A stretch of DNA of 62,961 nucleotides from Sphingomonas bacterium (GCA_030149245.1 JASBRX010000040.1:1-62961), one strand, 5' to 3'; counted from the first letter of the stretch, positions 38,808-49,269 are shown. A program made the numbers and translations. Notes: generated from the sequence alone by a model not told the origin.

Positions 38808-39544
38808 TTCGCCGCCGTCTGCGTTTCGGTCGGCCGACCCGGGAAGCCTTCCAGCAACTGGGCGACGCGCTTGGCCGCGCCTTCGGGAGTCCGGACATCG
38901 CCGCCCATTTCGCGGTCCGCATTGAGCCAGACGAGCTCACCGGTCCGCAGGTCGATCAGTCCGGCATGACCGACATGGACGCCCGACGTGACGCTGACCC
39001 CACCCATTGCCGCAAACAGCTGAAGCATCTTGCGGCCGGTCGATCCGTACTGATCGTGCGTGTTGATGAACAGCGCATAATCGGCACCTTCCAGCGACTT
39101 GAGCTGCGCGAGTCCTGGGCCGATGCCCCACTCGAAACTGTCCTTGCGCTTTTTGGTCGTAAGGCGGTTTCCGGGAAAGAACTGATATTCGATAACCGAA
39201 TCCGCGACGGCACCGAACAGCCGCGAATACTCTGTAACGACTGCCCCGTCGCCGCTGGCTTGTTCGTCATATTCGACGACCTCGTTGCCGAGACGCGTCT
39301 GGTGATCACGAAGCGCCTTGCCGATATATTCGCGCGCCTGCGCGGTCCAATCGGCATTGGGCTCGTTCATCCCGCCTGTCGATTGCGCGCCAACCTGGAT
39401 GGTGGGCCGCATCAGCACGATGCGCACTGTGCCCGGCTTTAATGTGAAGCCCGGCTTGTTCCCCGTCTTTTCCTGTGCGTGCGCGACGCCCGTCAAGCTC
39501 AGCATCGCGGCCAACGCCGCGAGCATAAACGCGTGTAGTTTCAC
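38804..39544 (-). CDS. Secreted protein, first gene of the M48 operon
   Basis: The 246-residue protein has a signal peptide ending near VAHAQ and a mature domain starting EKTGNKPGFTLKPGTVRIVLMRPTIQVG; the segment GLIDLRTGELVWLNADREMGGD is reminiscent of lipoprotein assembly or secretin-associated proteins, but I cannot name a family. It is translated before the M48 protease with a 4-base overlap. Confidence 0.75.
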   Translation of the reverse strand: MKLHAFMLAALAAMLSLTGVAHAQEKTGNKPGFTLKPGTVRIVLMRPTIQVGAQSTGGMNEPNADWTAQAREYIGKALRDHQTRLGNEVVEYDEQASGDGAVVTEYSRLFGAVADSVIEYQFFPGNRLTTKKRKDSFEWGIGPGLAQLKSLEGADYALFINTHDQYGSTGRKMLQLFAAMGGVSVTSGVHVGHAGLIDLRTGELVWLNADREMGGDVRTPEGAAKRVAQLLEGFPGRPTETQTAAK

Positions 39545-39681
39545 TGAATTTCCCCCTGTTCTGCCGAAGACTTATCAAAGCAGTTGCAAAAGGGAAGTGG
39601 TCAGTTGGTCGATTTTCCGGTCTGCGCAGAGCGCAACTTCAACGTCGGTACATGGTAACGAACGCGGGGCGGAGCATTTTC

Positions 39682-39867
39682 TTACGCCACCGGCTGCACG
39701 GGGGTCGAAGGCGGTTCTCCGCCGGGTTGCGGCGCGGGGATGTCGATGTCGGGCGCGGGAGGGACGATCTCCGGCGTCCCGGGTGCGGGCTGGCCTGGCT
39801 GGGGCATCGGCGGAGCTTCGGGGGGCGGGGTTGACGGCTGGGCGGGGATTGGCGGTTCGACGGGCAT
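39682..39867 (-). CDS. Small proline-rich protein
   Basis: A 61-residue protein with over one third Pro (MPVEPPIPAQP, PPPEAPPMPQPGQPAPG) and acidic residues; preceded by an AGGAG site seven bases upstream of the ATG. A longer frame (39954) has a Cys/Arg-rich leader and is rejected. The protein is likely disordered; function unknown. It lies upstream of the secreted-protein operon, on the same strand, with a 137-base gap. Confidence 0.55.
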   Translation of the reverse strand: MPVEPPIPAQPSTPPPEAPPMPQPGQPAPGTPEIVPPAPDIDIPAPQPGGEPPSTPVQPVA

Positions 39868-40014
39868 CAGAGGTCTCCTGTGTCTGTCGAACGTTCCTTG
39901 GTTGCTTTGGTTCAGTGCGGTCCGGCTTCGCCGCTCCGCTCCACCGCATGACACGAGCGACTCAATATCCGCGCGATGCTGAACTGATCGGGCAACCCTT
40001 TACGGAGATGAGAA

Positions 40015-40090
<76 letters not shown>

Positions 40091-40195
40091 ATTCCGGGCG
40101 GAGGGAGGGGCTGAACAGCCGCTTGCCGCGTTCGGGAGTGGCGCGGATAGCGGGGGCATCTGCGGAATGCAACAGGCTTTTTGCGAAAAATGCAG

Positions 40196-41323
40196 TTACC
40201 AGCGCGCGGCCCTTGCGCTGTTGCGACTTTGGCGATCGATGGCGAAGAGGATGCCGATCGCGAACATCACCGTCATCATCGACGACCCCCCATGGCTGAC
40301 CAAGGGCAACGGGATTCCGGTCACTGGCGCCATGCCCATGACCATGAGCAGGTTGATCGCGACATAGAAGAAGATGGTGGCGGAGATCGCGGCGGCGGTC
40401 AGCCGTTCGAACTTGCTGCTGGCGCGCGTGGCGACGCCGATCGCCCACAGGCACAGCGCGACGAACGCGGCGATCAACGCGACGCCGCCGACCAGTCCCA
40501 GCTCCTCGGCGATCAGCGCGAACACGAAATCGGTATGCCCCTCGGGCAGGTAGTTCAGGTGCACCTGGGTCCCGTTAAGGAACCCCTTGCCGAACAGACC
40601 GCCTGACCCGATCGCGATCTTGGACTGGGTGATGTGATAGCCTGCCCCCAGCGGATCCTGTTCGGGGTTGAGGAAGATCAGCACGCGCTTCTGCTGGTAT
40701 TCCTGCATCCCATAGTTGATCATCAGCGGGATCGCGACGGCCGCGGCCATGCCCCCTGCGATGAACAGCCGCAGCGGCACGCCGGCGAGGAACATCATCG
40801 CGCCACCGCCGGCAATGATCATCATTGCGGTGCCAAGGTCGGGCTGGATCAGCACCAGCGCGGCCGGAACCATGGTGATGACCACAGCCGGCCAGATCGC
40901 GCCGAACTTGCGCGTTTCGCCGGCGGGCAGCATTTCGTAGAAGCGCGCCAGCGCCAGCACCAACGCCAACTTGGTCAGCTCCGACGGCTGAAGCCGCATG
41001 AAGCCGAGGTCGAGCCAGCTCTGCGCGCCGCCCGCGACATGGCCGATCAATTCGGTCAGGATGATCAGGACAATGCAGATGCCGTAGATCGGAAAGGCAA
41101 GCTGGCGGTACCAGTCGACCGGCACGCGCGACATGGCCAGCGCGATGGCGAGGGAAACGGAAAAGCGGATGCCGTGGCTGAGCGCCCATGGGGTCAGGCT
41201 GCCGCCCGCCGCCGAATAGAGCATCGCCGTGCCGAACAGGCCGATCGCGGTGACCAGCAGCAGCGCGCCCCAGGGAAGGCGCAGCACGGGGGCTGGAACG
41301 AAGCCGGGGCCGATCGTGGTCAT
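40196..41323 (-). CDS. rodA: Rod-shape SEDS glycosyltransferase RodA
   Basis: The 375-residue protein has the ten-helix SEDS topology and the motifs of RodA: LQPSELTKLALVLALARFY near residue 125, LIQPDLGTAMMI, the GFLNGTQVHLNYLPEGHTDFVF loop near residue 265 and PLVSHGGSSMM near 345. It polymerises lipid II for side-wall elongation together with PBP2. Its ATG overlaps the mrdA stop by 4 bases. It is the last gene of mreB-mreC-mreD-mrdA-rodA. Confidence 0.96.
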   Translation of the reverse strand: MTTIGPGFVPAPVLRLPWGALLLVTAIGLFGTAMLYSAAGGSLTPWALSHGIRFSVSLAIALAMSRVPVDWYRQLAFPIYGICIVLIILTELIGHVAGGAQSWLDLGFMRLQPSELTKLALVLALARFYEMLPAGETRKFGAIWPAVVITMVPAALVLIQPDLGTAMMIIAGGGAMMFLAGVPLRLFIAGGMAAAVAIPLMINYGMQEYQQKRVLIFLNPEQDPLGAGYHITQSKIAIGSGGLFGKGFLNGTQVHLNYLPEGHTDFVFALIAEELGLVGGVALIAAFVALCLWAIGVATRASSKFERLTAAAISATIFFYVAINLLMVMGMAPVTGIPLPLVSHGGSSMMTVMFAIGILFAIDRQSRNSARAARW

Positions 41324-43380
41324 TGCGGGGTCTCGGCTGCTGGGGTCGCGCTCGCGGCCGGAGCGGGGGGCGGTGTGGCGGAGGGGGCAGGGGCCGGAGC
41401 GCCGGTCGTGCCGGGTGCCGCGACCGGCGTTGCCGCCGGAGTGGGGGACGCGACCGGATTGGGCACCGGTACGGGCGCGCGTTCGGCCCGTGGGGGCAGT
41501 CCCTGCGCGGTGCGGAACGCCGCTTCCTTCGCGGCCATGCGGGTGCGGATGTCGCCACCCCATCCGGCTTCGAGCACCGCGAGCGTGTCCATCGCCTTTT
41601 GCCGGTCGAACAGCCAGGTCAGCACGTCCTTGGCCACCGGAGCGGCGGCGCGCGCTCCGCCCATGCCATGCTCGATCACCACGGATGCGGCGTAACGCGG
41701 ATTGTCGACCGGCGCGAAGCAGATGAACAGGCCGTGGTCGCGATATTTCCACTCGCCGCCCTGGCCGCGATTGCTGTCCATGATCCGGCGGACCTGCGCC
41801 GTTCCGGTCTTGCCGCCCATGCGGATACCGTCGAGCTGCAACCGCGATGCGCCGGCGGTGCCGGCCCCGTTGACCACCTCATCCATCCCCGCGCGGACAA
41901 TGGCGAGATGCTCCTCGGGAAACTCAAGCCGCAACGGTGGTTTGGGCTTGTCGATAATGAGCGAGGGGAGCAGCGCGCGGCTCGACGCGATGCGGGCGGT
42001 GGCGACCGCGAGCTGGAACGGGCTGACCAGCACATAGCCCTGTCCGATCGCCGCGTTGAGCGTGTCGGCCTGGGTCCATTCCTGTTTGAACCGGCGCATC
42101 TTCCACGCCGTGTCAGGGACGGTGCCATAACGCTGTGAGGGCAGGGGCAGGTCGAACTCGGCGCCAAAGCCGAGCTTGCGCGCGGCGGCGGCGATCGGAT
42201 CAATCCCGATCTCACGCCCGAGCGTGTAGAAATAGGTGTTGCAGCTGCGCGCGATCGCCGTGTGCATCGTCATCGGCCCATGGCGGCCGAGGCAGCCGAA
42301 GCGGCGATTGCCGAGCGTGTAGCCGCCATTGCAGTAGACGACGCGCTTGGGATCGATCCCGGCGCCCAGGATCGCCAGCGCGGTCGCGGGCTTGAAGGTC
42401 GATCCCGGCGGATACAGGCCCTGAAGCGTCTTGTTCATCAGCGGGAGATGATCGTCGTCCGAGAGCATCTTCCATTCGGTGCGGCTGATCCCGTCCGAAA
42501 AGGCGTTCGGATCGTAGCATGGCATCGACACCATCGCGAGGATGTCGCCATTGGTGAGGTCGAACACTGTGACCGACCCGGATTCATTGCCCAACCGGCG
42601 CGCGGTATACTCTTGCAGTCCCGCATCGATGGTCAGCCGCGCAGTTTTGCCCGGCGTGTCCGGCCGGGTTTCGAGTTCACGGACCAGCTTGCCGCGCGCC
42701 GTCACCTCTGACCGCTTGGCGCCGGGGGTGCCGCGCAAGCTGCCCTCCAGCATCTTTTCCAGCCCGTCCTTGCCGAGCTTGAACCCGGGGGTCAGCAGCA
42801 AGGGGTCCTTGGTCTCCTTGAACTGTTCGGCCGAGGCCGTGCCGACATAGCCGACCAGATGGCCGACCGCAGCACCGGCGGGATAGTTGCGCGCAAAGCC
42901 GCGCGTCGGCGCGACGCCGGGCAGTTCGGGCAGGCGCACGCTGACCGCAGCATAGCGCTCCCAATCGAGATTCTCGGCGACCTGAACCGGCTGGAACCCC
43001 GCCGCGCCCTTCAGGTCATCCTCAATCCGCGCAATGTCTTCGGCCGTGAGGCGCAGGATTTGCTTGAGCGCGCTCAGCACCTGACCCTTGTTCTCGAGCC
43101 GGTCGGGGATAATGTCGACGCGGAAATCGGTGCGGTTGTTGGCGATCGGCACGCCGCGCCGGTCGACGATCCACCCGCGCCGCGGCGGTGTCAGCGTCAG
43201 GTTGACGCGGTTGCTCTCCGATAGCAGCTTGTATTTGTCGTTTTCATAGACCGAGAGCCAGGTCATCCGCCCGGCCAGCACCAGCCCAAGACTGGCCTGA
43301 ATACCGCCGAGCAGCATCGCGCGGCGCGAAAAGCTGTAATTCTGCTGCCCTTCGCTGATCATACGCACTGGGCCGTTCAT
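41320..43380 (-). CDS. mrdA: Penicillin-binding protein 2 (MrdA)
   Basis: The 686-residue transpeptidase has an N-terminal membrane anchor (AMLLGGIQASLGLVLAGRMTWL), the dimerisation/pedestal domain, and the catalytic Ser in YPPGSTFKPATA with the SxN motif AIARSCNTYFYTLG and the KTGTAQV motif. The C-terminus has a long Ala/Pro-rich tail (about 640-686). The longer frame to 43524 is rejected because the true start overlaps the mreD stop by 4 bases. It acts with RodA in elongation. Confidence 0.96.
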   Translation of the reverse strand: MNGPVRMISEGQQNYSFSRRAMLLGGIQASLGLVLAGRMTWLSVYENDKYKLLSESNRVNLTLTPPRRGWIVDRRGVPIANNRTDFRVDIIPDRLENKGQVLSALKQILRLTAEDIARIEDDLKGAAGFQPVQVAENLDWERYAAVSVRLPELPGVAPTRGFARNYPAGAAVGHLVGYVGTASAEQFKETKDPLLLTPGFKLGKDGLEKMLEGSLRGTPGAKRSEVTARGKLVRELETRPDTPGKTARLTIDAGLQEYTARRLGNESGSVTVFDLTNGDILAMVSMPCYDPNAFSDGISRTEWKMLSDDDHLPLMNKTLQGLYPPGSTFKPATALAILGAGIDPKRVVYCNGGYTLGNRRFGCLGRHGPMTMHTAIARSCNTYFYTLGREIGIDPIAAAARKLGFGAEFDLPLPSQRYGTVPDTAWKMRRFKQEWTQADTLNAAIGQGYVLVSPFQLAVATARIASSRALLPSLIIDKPKPPLRLEFPEEHLAIVRAGMDEVVNGAGTAGASRLQLDGIRMGGKTGTAQVRRIMDSNRGQGGEWKYRDHGLFICFAPVDNPRYAASVVIEHGMGGARAAAPVAKDVLTWLFDRQKAMDTLAVLEAGWGGDIRTRMAAKEAAFRTAQGLPPRAERAPVPVPNPVASPTPAATPVAAPGTTGAPAPAPSATPPPAPAASATPAAETPQ

Positions 43381-43889
43381 TGCCACTTCCTGCGCTGATC
43401 GAGGCGGGAGACGAGGCGCGACAGCACCGGAAACAGCGCGATCGAGATCAGGATCTGAATCAGCAGCACAGTATCGACATGGGCATTGAGCGGGGTCGCG
43501 ACCAGGCGTCCGCCGATGAGGCAAAAGCCGATCGCGCCGGCCGCGAGCAGCCAGTCCTGCAAAAAGTCACGCCACACAATCCGCGTGTCGAGCACATCGA
43601 TCGCGATGAACGCGACGGTCCAGAAAAACATCGCATTGCCGAGCGGCTGGCCGCTGACCATGTCATCGACGAAGCCGAGCAGCAGCGGCGCCCACGGCTT
43701 GAGCAGATCGGGCCGGTGCAATCGCCACGCCAGCAGCATCATCAGGCCAAAGGGCGGCAGCAGCGGCACCGATGCCTTGAACGGGATCAACGTGATCAGC
43801 GACGCCAGTATGATCGACAGCGGGGCAAGCCAGCGCGCGCGCTGTGACACATTGGGCTGGCCCAGGCCCGCAAAGCGCGTGCCGGTCAC
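43377..43889 (-). CDS. mreD: Rod-shape protein MreD
   Basis: The 170-residue protein has about five membrane helices, with LITLIPFKASVPLLPPFGLMMLLAW and GFVDDMVSGQPLGNAMFFWTVAFIAID typical of MreD. It links MreC with the elongasome in the inner membrane. It overlaps mreC and mrdA by 4 bases each. Confidence 0.93.
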   Translation of the reverse strand: MTGTRFAGLGQPNVSQRARWLAPLSIILASLITLIPFKASVPLLPPFGLMMLLAWRLHRPDLLKPWAPLLLGFVDDMVSGQPLGNAMFFWTVAFIAIDVLDTRIVWRDFLQDWLLAAGAIGFCLIGGRLVATPLNAHVDTVLLIQILISIALFPVLSRLVSRLDQRRKWQ

Positions 43890-44767
43890 CGCGGTGCCTT
43901 GTCCGGAGCTGAAACTTCCGCGGCTTCCGGAAAGAACGCCCGCTGAACCAGCGCATAGTCGAGCATGTCTGGGCTTGCCGTCGGCCGCGCCTTGGCGGTG
44001 TCGCGGGCGCGCTCCTGCGTCACTGCGACGGCGATGTTAGGCGGGAACAGTCCGCCCGTGCCGGACGTGACGAACGTATCGCCCGGCTCGAACAGGATCT
44101 GCGCGACACTGGCCGAGCGTATTTCAAGCAGGCCATCGCCGCGCCCGGCGGCAATGGCGGGGAGGCCGTCGCGGACGCGGCGCACCGGGACAACGCTTTC
44201 GGGATCGAGCACGAGCAGGATGCGCGCGGTGTTGGGGCTGACTTCCACGACCCGACCGATCAGGCCGTCCGGACCGCGCACCGGTTGGCCGGTGCGCACG
44301 CCCTGCCAACTGCCGGCATTGAGCGTGGCGAAGCGCCGCGTGCTCGATCCGCTAGCATAGACGATACGGGCCGCAACCACCGGGTCGGCCACGCGGTCGC
44401 GCAGTTTGAGCAGCGCGCGTAACCGGCGATTGTCGCGCGTGACCACGCGGGCATGTTCGACCAGGGTCTTGTTCGCTTCCAGCTCTGCCTTCAGCCGGGC
44501 ATTTTCCTCGCGCACGCCCCAGAAGCTGCCGATCCAGGCCGGTGCGCCGGAAACCCCGCGCCGCGTCCAGTCCGCGCCGGATGCAATCGGCGTGACCAGC
44601 TCGGCAAACGCACCGCGCACCACGGCATAGGCGGGCGGGTTCAGGGTGGAGAGCAACAGCAGAGCAACCGCGATCAGCGCACCGCCGACCGCGACAACAT
44701 AACCCAAGAACAGTCCATACTGCGCCCGTCGCGAAAAGCCGGAGCGCCGGTTATGTGGCGGCGCCAT
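43886..44767 (-). CDS. mreC: Rod-shape protein MreC
   Basis: The 293-residue bitopic protein has a membrane span (FLGYVVAVGGALIAVALLLLSTL), a coiled-coil (REENARLKAELEANKTLVEHARV near residues 80-105) and the beta-barrel core (VRTGQPVRGPDGLIGRVVEVSPNTARILLVLDPES). It organises the elongation complex in the periplasm. Translated after mreB with 13 bases between. Confidence 0.95.
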   Translation of the reverse strand: MAPPHNRRSGFSRRAQYGLFLGYVVAVGGALIAVALLLLSTLNPPAYAVVRGAFAELVTPIASGADWTRRGVSGAPAWIGSFWGVREENARLKAELEANKTLVEHARVVTRDNRRLRALLKLRDRVADPVVAARIVYASGSSTRRFATLNAGSWQGVRTGQPVRGPDGLIGRVVEVSPNTARILLVLDPESVVPVRRVRDGLPAIAAGRGDGLLEIRSASVAQILFEPGDTFVTSGTGGLFPPNIAVAVTQERARDTAKARPTASPDMLDYALVQRAFFPEAAEVSAPDKAPR

Positions 44768-44780
44768 AGCCCCCGCTTCC

Positions 44781-45839
<1,059 letters not shown>

Positions 45840-45991
45840 TCACGGCCGCCCGGGGCCGCAGGTTCGCACTGAAAAACCATACCTTGACCCGTTTCGGTCG
45901 GATCGACTCCGGGCGGGAGAAAATCTGGGGCCGAAGGAAATCTGGCGGATACGGGTCGCGGGATGGCGCCGCTTGGGCTACACCGGCTTGC

Positions 45992-47806
45992 ATGTCAATA
46001 CGACGCTTGCCGGAGCATCTTGTCAACCGGATAGCCGCGGGTGAGGTGGTGGAACGCCCCGCCAGCGCGCTCAAGGAACTCGTGGAAAACGCTGTCGATT
46101 CGGGGGCAACCCGGATCACCGTCCGGCTGGACGGCGGCGGGATCGACCTGATTGAGGTGACCGACGACGGGTGCGGCATGACTCCCGCCGAAATGGCGCT
46201 CGCGCTGGAGCGGCATGCGACGTCGAAATTGCCCGATGACGCGATTGATGCCGTCACGACATTGGGTTTTCGGGGCGAGGCGTTGCCGTCGATTGCCAGC
46301 GTGTCGCGCTTTACGGTCGAGAGCCGCCCGCGCGGGGCCGATGGCTGGTCGCGCATTGTCGACAATGGCGCATTGGCGGGAGAGGGGCCGGCAGCCCTGC
46401 CGCCTGGCACGCGGGTGCGGGTCGAGGGATTGTTCGAGAAGGTGCCGGCGCGGCGCAAGTTCCTGCGCTCGACCCGATCGGAATATGCCGCCTGCCTCGA
46501 CGTCGTGAAGCGGCTGGCGATGGCGCGGCCCGAGATCGGCTTTTCGGTCGAGCATGACGGGCGGCGGGTGCTGAGCGTTCAGGAGGGAATGGACCGGATC
46601 GCGCGCGTCGCGGCGCTGACCGACCGCGACCTGGCGGCGAACAGCGTCGGCATCGATTTCGAGCGCGAGGGGATATTGCTGGGCGGCGTCGCGGGACTGC
46701 CGACCTTCAACCGCGGTGTGGCGGACCACCAATATCTGTTCGTCAACGGACGGCCGGTGAAGGACCGGCTGCTGACCGGGGCGGTGCGCGGTGCCTATGC
46801 CGAGATGCTCGCGCGCGACCGGCATCCTGTGGTGGCGCTGTTTCTGGATGTGCCGCCCGATCAGGTCGATGTGAACGTCCATCCGGCGAAGACCGAGGTG
46901 CGCTTTCGCGATCCGCAGCTGGCGCGCGGGCTGATCGTCAGCGGGTTGCGGCGGGCATTGGACGGGGCAGGGCATCGCAGCGTGCAGCGGCCCGATGCTG
47001 CGGTGATGGGGTTGTGGACGTCGGAGCCGACATCGTCCGATCAAAGCCCTTCACGTCACCCCAGCGAAAGCTGGGGTCTCCCGTGGGGAAGCGGTGCCGC
47101 GTCACATGAGGAGACCCCAGCATTCGCTGGGGTGACGGCTTTGAACGACCGGCGCCCGACCTTCTTCTCGCCACCTCCGCAAGCCCGCGCCGAACCCGCC
47201 GCCGAGCCGGTCCCTGCATCGATCAGCTACCCGCTCGGCGTCGCGCGGGGGCAGGTGGCGCGCACCTATATCGTCGCGGAGGCGGAGGATGGGCTGGTGC
47301 TGGTCGACCAGCATGCCGCGCACGAACGCCTCGTCCTCGAACGCATGCGTCGCGCGGTGAGCAGCGGCGGGGTGGCGAGCCAGGCGTTGCTGTTGCCCGA
47401 GGTGGTCGAGCTGGACGAACCGGCGTGCGACCGGCTGGAGGTGCGGGCAGGCGAGTTGGCGGCGTTCGGACTGGAGCTGGAACGCTTCGGCCCGCGCGCG
47501 ATGCTGGTGCGCGCAACCCCGGCGATGCTGGGCAAAGGGGATGTGACCGCGCTGGTCACCGACATTGCCGACGAACTCGCCGCATTCGACCAGGCGCTGA
47601 GCCTCAAGGAAAAGCTCGACCATGTCGCCGCGACGATGGCGTGCCACGGATCGGTCCGCGCCGGCCGTGTCCTCTCCGTCGCCGAAATGAACGCGCTGCT
47701 CCGCGAGATGGAGGTCACGCCGCATTCGGGCCAGTGCAACCACGGCCGCCCGACCTGGGTGAAACTGGCGCATGGAGATATCGAGAAGCTGTTCGGGCGG
47801 AAGTGA
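45992..47806 (+). CDS. mutL: DNA mismatch repair protein MutL with in-frame repeat insert
   Basis: The 604-residue protein has the GHKL ATPase (VNRIAAGEVVERPASALKELVENAVDSG, ERHATSKL, GFRGEAL) and a C-terminal domain with the endonuclease motif DQHAAHERLVLE at residues 439-450, MACHGSVRAG and GQCNHGRP. It is thus of the nicking type found in bacteria without MutH. In the interdomain linker, residues 355-382 are the exact translation of an 84-base palindromic repeat (47054-47137), starting at a codon boundary. A longer frame from 45884 lacks the conserved start. Confidence 0.96.
   Translation: MSIRRLPEHLVNRIAAGEVVERPASALKELVENAVDSGATRITVRLDGGGIDLIEVTDDGCGMTPAEMALALERHATSKLPDDAIDAVTTLGFRGEALPSIASVSRFTVESRPRGADGWSRIVDNGALAGEGPAALPPGTRVRVEGLFEKVPARRKFLRSTRSEYAACLDVVKRLAMARPEIGFSVEHDGRRVLSVQEGMDRIARVAALTDRDLAANSVGIDFEREGILLGGVAGLPTFNRGVADHQYLFVNGRPVKDRLLTGAVRGAYAEMLARDRHPVVALFLDVPPDQVDVNVHPAKTEVRFRDPQLARGLIVSGLRRALDGAGHRSVQRPDAAVMGLWTSEPTSSDQSPSRHPSESWGLPWGSGAASHEETPAFAGVTALNDRRPTFFSPPPQARAEPAAEPVPASISYPLGVARGQVARTYIVAEAEDGLVLVDQHAAHERLVLERMRRAVSSGGVASQALLLPEVVELDEPACDRLEVRAGELAAFGLELERFGPRAMLVRATPAMLGKGDVTALVTDIADELAAFDQALSLKEKLDHVAATMACHGSVRAGRVLSVAEMNALLREMEVTPHSGQCNHGRPTWVKLAHGDIEKLFGRK
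47054..47137. repeat. Palindromic repeat translated inside mutL
   Basis: 28-base arms (47054-47081 and 47110-47137) match at 27 of 28 bases and each contains an inner hairpin, e.g. CCCCAGCGAAAGCTGGGG. The element is 84 bases, so the frame is kept, and it begins on a codon boundary (codon 355). It is the same family as the element in the ilvN-ilvC gap. Confidence 0.92.
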
Positions 47807-47888
47807 TGCCGGCGCACCGCTGGCACGATGCAACCTTCCTCCTCACCACGCATTGTTAACCCTGAAAGACGCTTCAGGTAGAACACAT

Positions 47889-47966
47889 ATGGGCAAGTTG
47901 ATGTCGGTGGCTCTGGCCGCCATTCCGCTGGTTGCGGTGCTGGGCGCGATGGTCGTCGCGCCGTAA
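47889..47966 (+). CDS. Possible 25-residue hydrophobic peptide
   Basis: A short frame reads MGKLMSVALAAIPLVAVLGAMVVAP, an almost entirely hydrophobic peptide that would span the membrane once. A weak AGG precedes the ATG. It lies just after mutL and before a strong terminator, so it could be the end of the mutL transcript. No similarity can be claimed. Confidence 0.35.
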   Translation: MGKLMSVALAAIPLVAVLGAMVVAP

Positions 47967-47997
47967 CCCACAGGTTTCGCTCCCAAGCGAAAAAAAG

Positions 47998-48028
47998 AGG
48001 CCGCCCGGACTTCGTGTCCGGGCGGCCT
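47998..48028. terminator. Strong bidirectional terminator between mutL region and rplI
   Basis: Perfect 13-base GC arms (47998-48010 and 48016-48028) with a five-base loop are preceded by a run of seven A and followed by CTTCTCTTTG, so both transcripts could end here. It lies between the convergent mutL region and the rplI operon. Confidence 0.75.
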
Positions 48029-48060
48029 TCTCTTTGTCTGGGCCGGAAGCGGCGAGGGGG

Positions 48061-48651
48061 TTAGCCCTCGGCCTGCTCCTCGGTTGCCTCGACGGCGATC
48101 TCGCCGGGTTCGGCGTTGGGGTCGTAGTCCTCGGTGAAGCCGGCTTCGTCCTTTTCGAACATCGCCTCCATCACGTTGACGCCCTGTGCCTGCATCTCGG
48201 CCTCTTCCGGCGAGCGGGCGACGTTGACCTTGACGGTCACGACAACCTCGGCGTGCAGCGCGACGCGGACTTCGTACAGGCCGATCGCCTTGATCGGCTT
48301 GTCGAGCACGACCTGCGCCTTGGTGACCTTATGGCCATCGGCGTTGAGCGATTCGACGATGTCGCGCACCGCGACCGAGCCGTAGAGCTGGCCGGTGTTC
48401 GACGCCTGACGGATCAGAGTGACCGAAACGCCCTCAAGGCCCTTCGATTCCTTCTCGGCTTCGGTGCGCTTGGCGGCGTTCTCGGCGACGATGCGCTCGC
48501 GATTCGCCTCGAACACCTTGCGGTTGGCTTCGTTGGCGCGCAGCGCCTTCTTGTTCGGGAGCAGGTAGTTACGGGCAAAGCCGTCCTTTACCTTCACCAC
48601 GTCGCCGATATGGCCGAGCTTCTCGACGCGCTCGAGCAGAATGATTTCCAT
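48061..48651 (-). CDS. rplI: 50S ribosomal protein L9
   Basis: The 196-residue L9 has the conserved N-terminal domain (MEIILLERVEKLGHIGDVVKVKDGFARNYLLP), the connecting helix and a C-terminal domain, followed by an acidic tail (about 155-196) longer than in E. coli. It is the last gene of rpsF-rpsR-rplI, after rpsR by 12 bases. Confidence 0.97.
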   Translation of the reverse strand: MEIILLERVEKLGHIGDVVKVKDGFARNYLLPNKKALRANEANRKVFEANRERIVAENAAKRTEAEKESKGLEGVSVTLIRQASNTGQLYGSVAVRDIVESLNADGHKVTKAQVVLDKPIKAIGLYEVRVALHAEVVVTVKVNVARSPEEAEMQAQGVNVMEAMFEKDEAGFTEDYDPNAEPGEIAVEATEEQAEG

Positions 48652-48663
48652 GAGCTGCGCTCC

Positions 48664-48888
48664 TTACTTCACGATGAAGGGCAGAAGGCCCAGGTGGCGC
48701 GCACGCTTGATGGCGATCGCCAGCTCGCGCTGCTTCTTCGCGCTCACCGAGGTGATGCGCGAGGGGACGATCTTGCCACGCTCCGAAACGAAGCCCTGCA
48801 GCAGACGGACGTCCTTATAGTCGATCCGGGGCGCGTCCTTCGCGGAGAAGGGGCAGCTCTTGCGGCGGCGGAAAAAGGGTCGTGCCAT
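48664..48888 (-). CDS. rpsR: 30S ribosomal protein S18
   Basis: The 74-residue protein has the S18 signature RKSCPF near residue 8, [25 protein letters not shown] and the [12 protein letters not shown] end. It binds S6 in the small subunit. Encoded 3 bases after rpsF. Confidence 0.98.
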   Translation of the reverse strand: MARPFFRRRKSCPFSAKDAPRIDYKDVRLLQGFVSERGKIVPSRITSVSAKKQRELAIAIKRARHLGLLPFIVK

Positions 48889-48891
48889 GTC

Positions 48892-49269
48892 TTATTCTCC
48901 CCGGCCTTCGTCACCGTCGCGGTCGCGACGGCCGCGGCGCTCGCGGTCACCCTTGCGCATCATCACGGTCGGACCTTCTTCAAGCGCGTCCACGCGGACG
49001 GTCATGTAGCGGATGATGTCCTCGTTGATCTGCGTCTGGCGCTCGAGCTCGGCGACGACACCGGCGGGGGCGTCGATTTCGAGCATCACGTAGTGCGCCT
49101 TGCGGTTCTTCGCGATCTTGTAGGCGAGGCTGCGAAGACCCCAGGTCTCGGTCTTGACGACCTTGCCCTGATTATCTTCGACGATCTTGGTGGCGGTTTC
49201 CGCCAGTGCGTCCACCTGCGCCTGTGCCAGATCCTGGCGCGCAAGGAACACATGCTCGTACAGAGCCAT
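48892..49269 (-). CDS. rpsF: 30S ribosomal protein S6
   Basis: The 125-residue protein begins [22 protein letters not shown] and has the S6 core with [25 protein letters not shown]. The C-terminal tail is Arg/Asp/Glu-rich ([21 protein letters not shown]). It pairs with S18 and starts the operon rpsF-rpsR-rplI. A promoter must lie in 49270-49453; no clear motif is seen. Confidence 0.98.
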   Translation of the reverse strand: MALYEHVFLARQDLAQAQVDALAETATKIVEDNQGKVVKTETWGLRSLAYKIAKNRKAHYVMLEIDAPAGVVAELERQTQINEDIIRYMTVRVDALEEGPTVMMRKGDRERRGRRDRDGDEGRGE

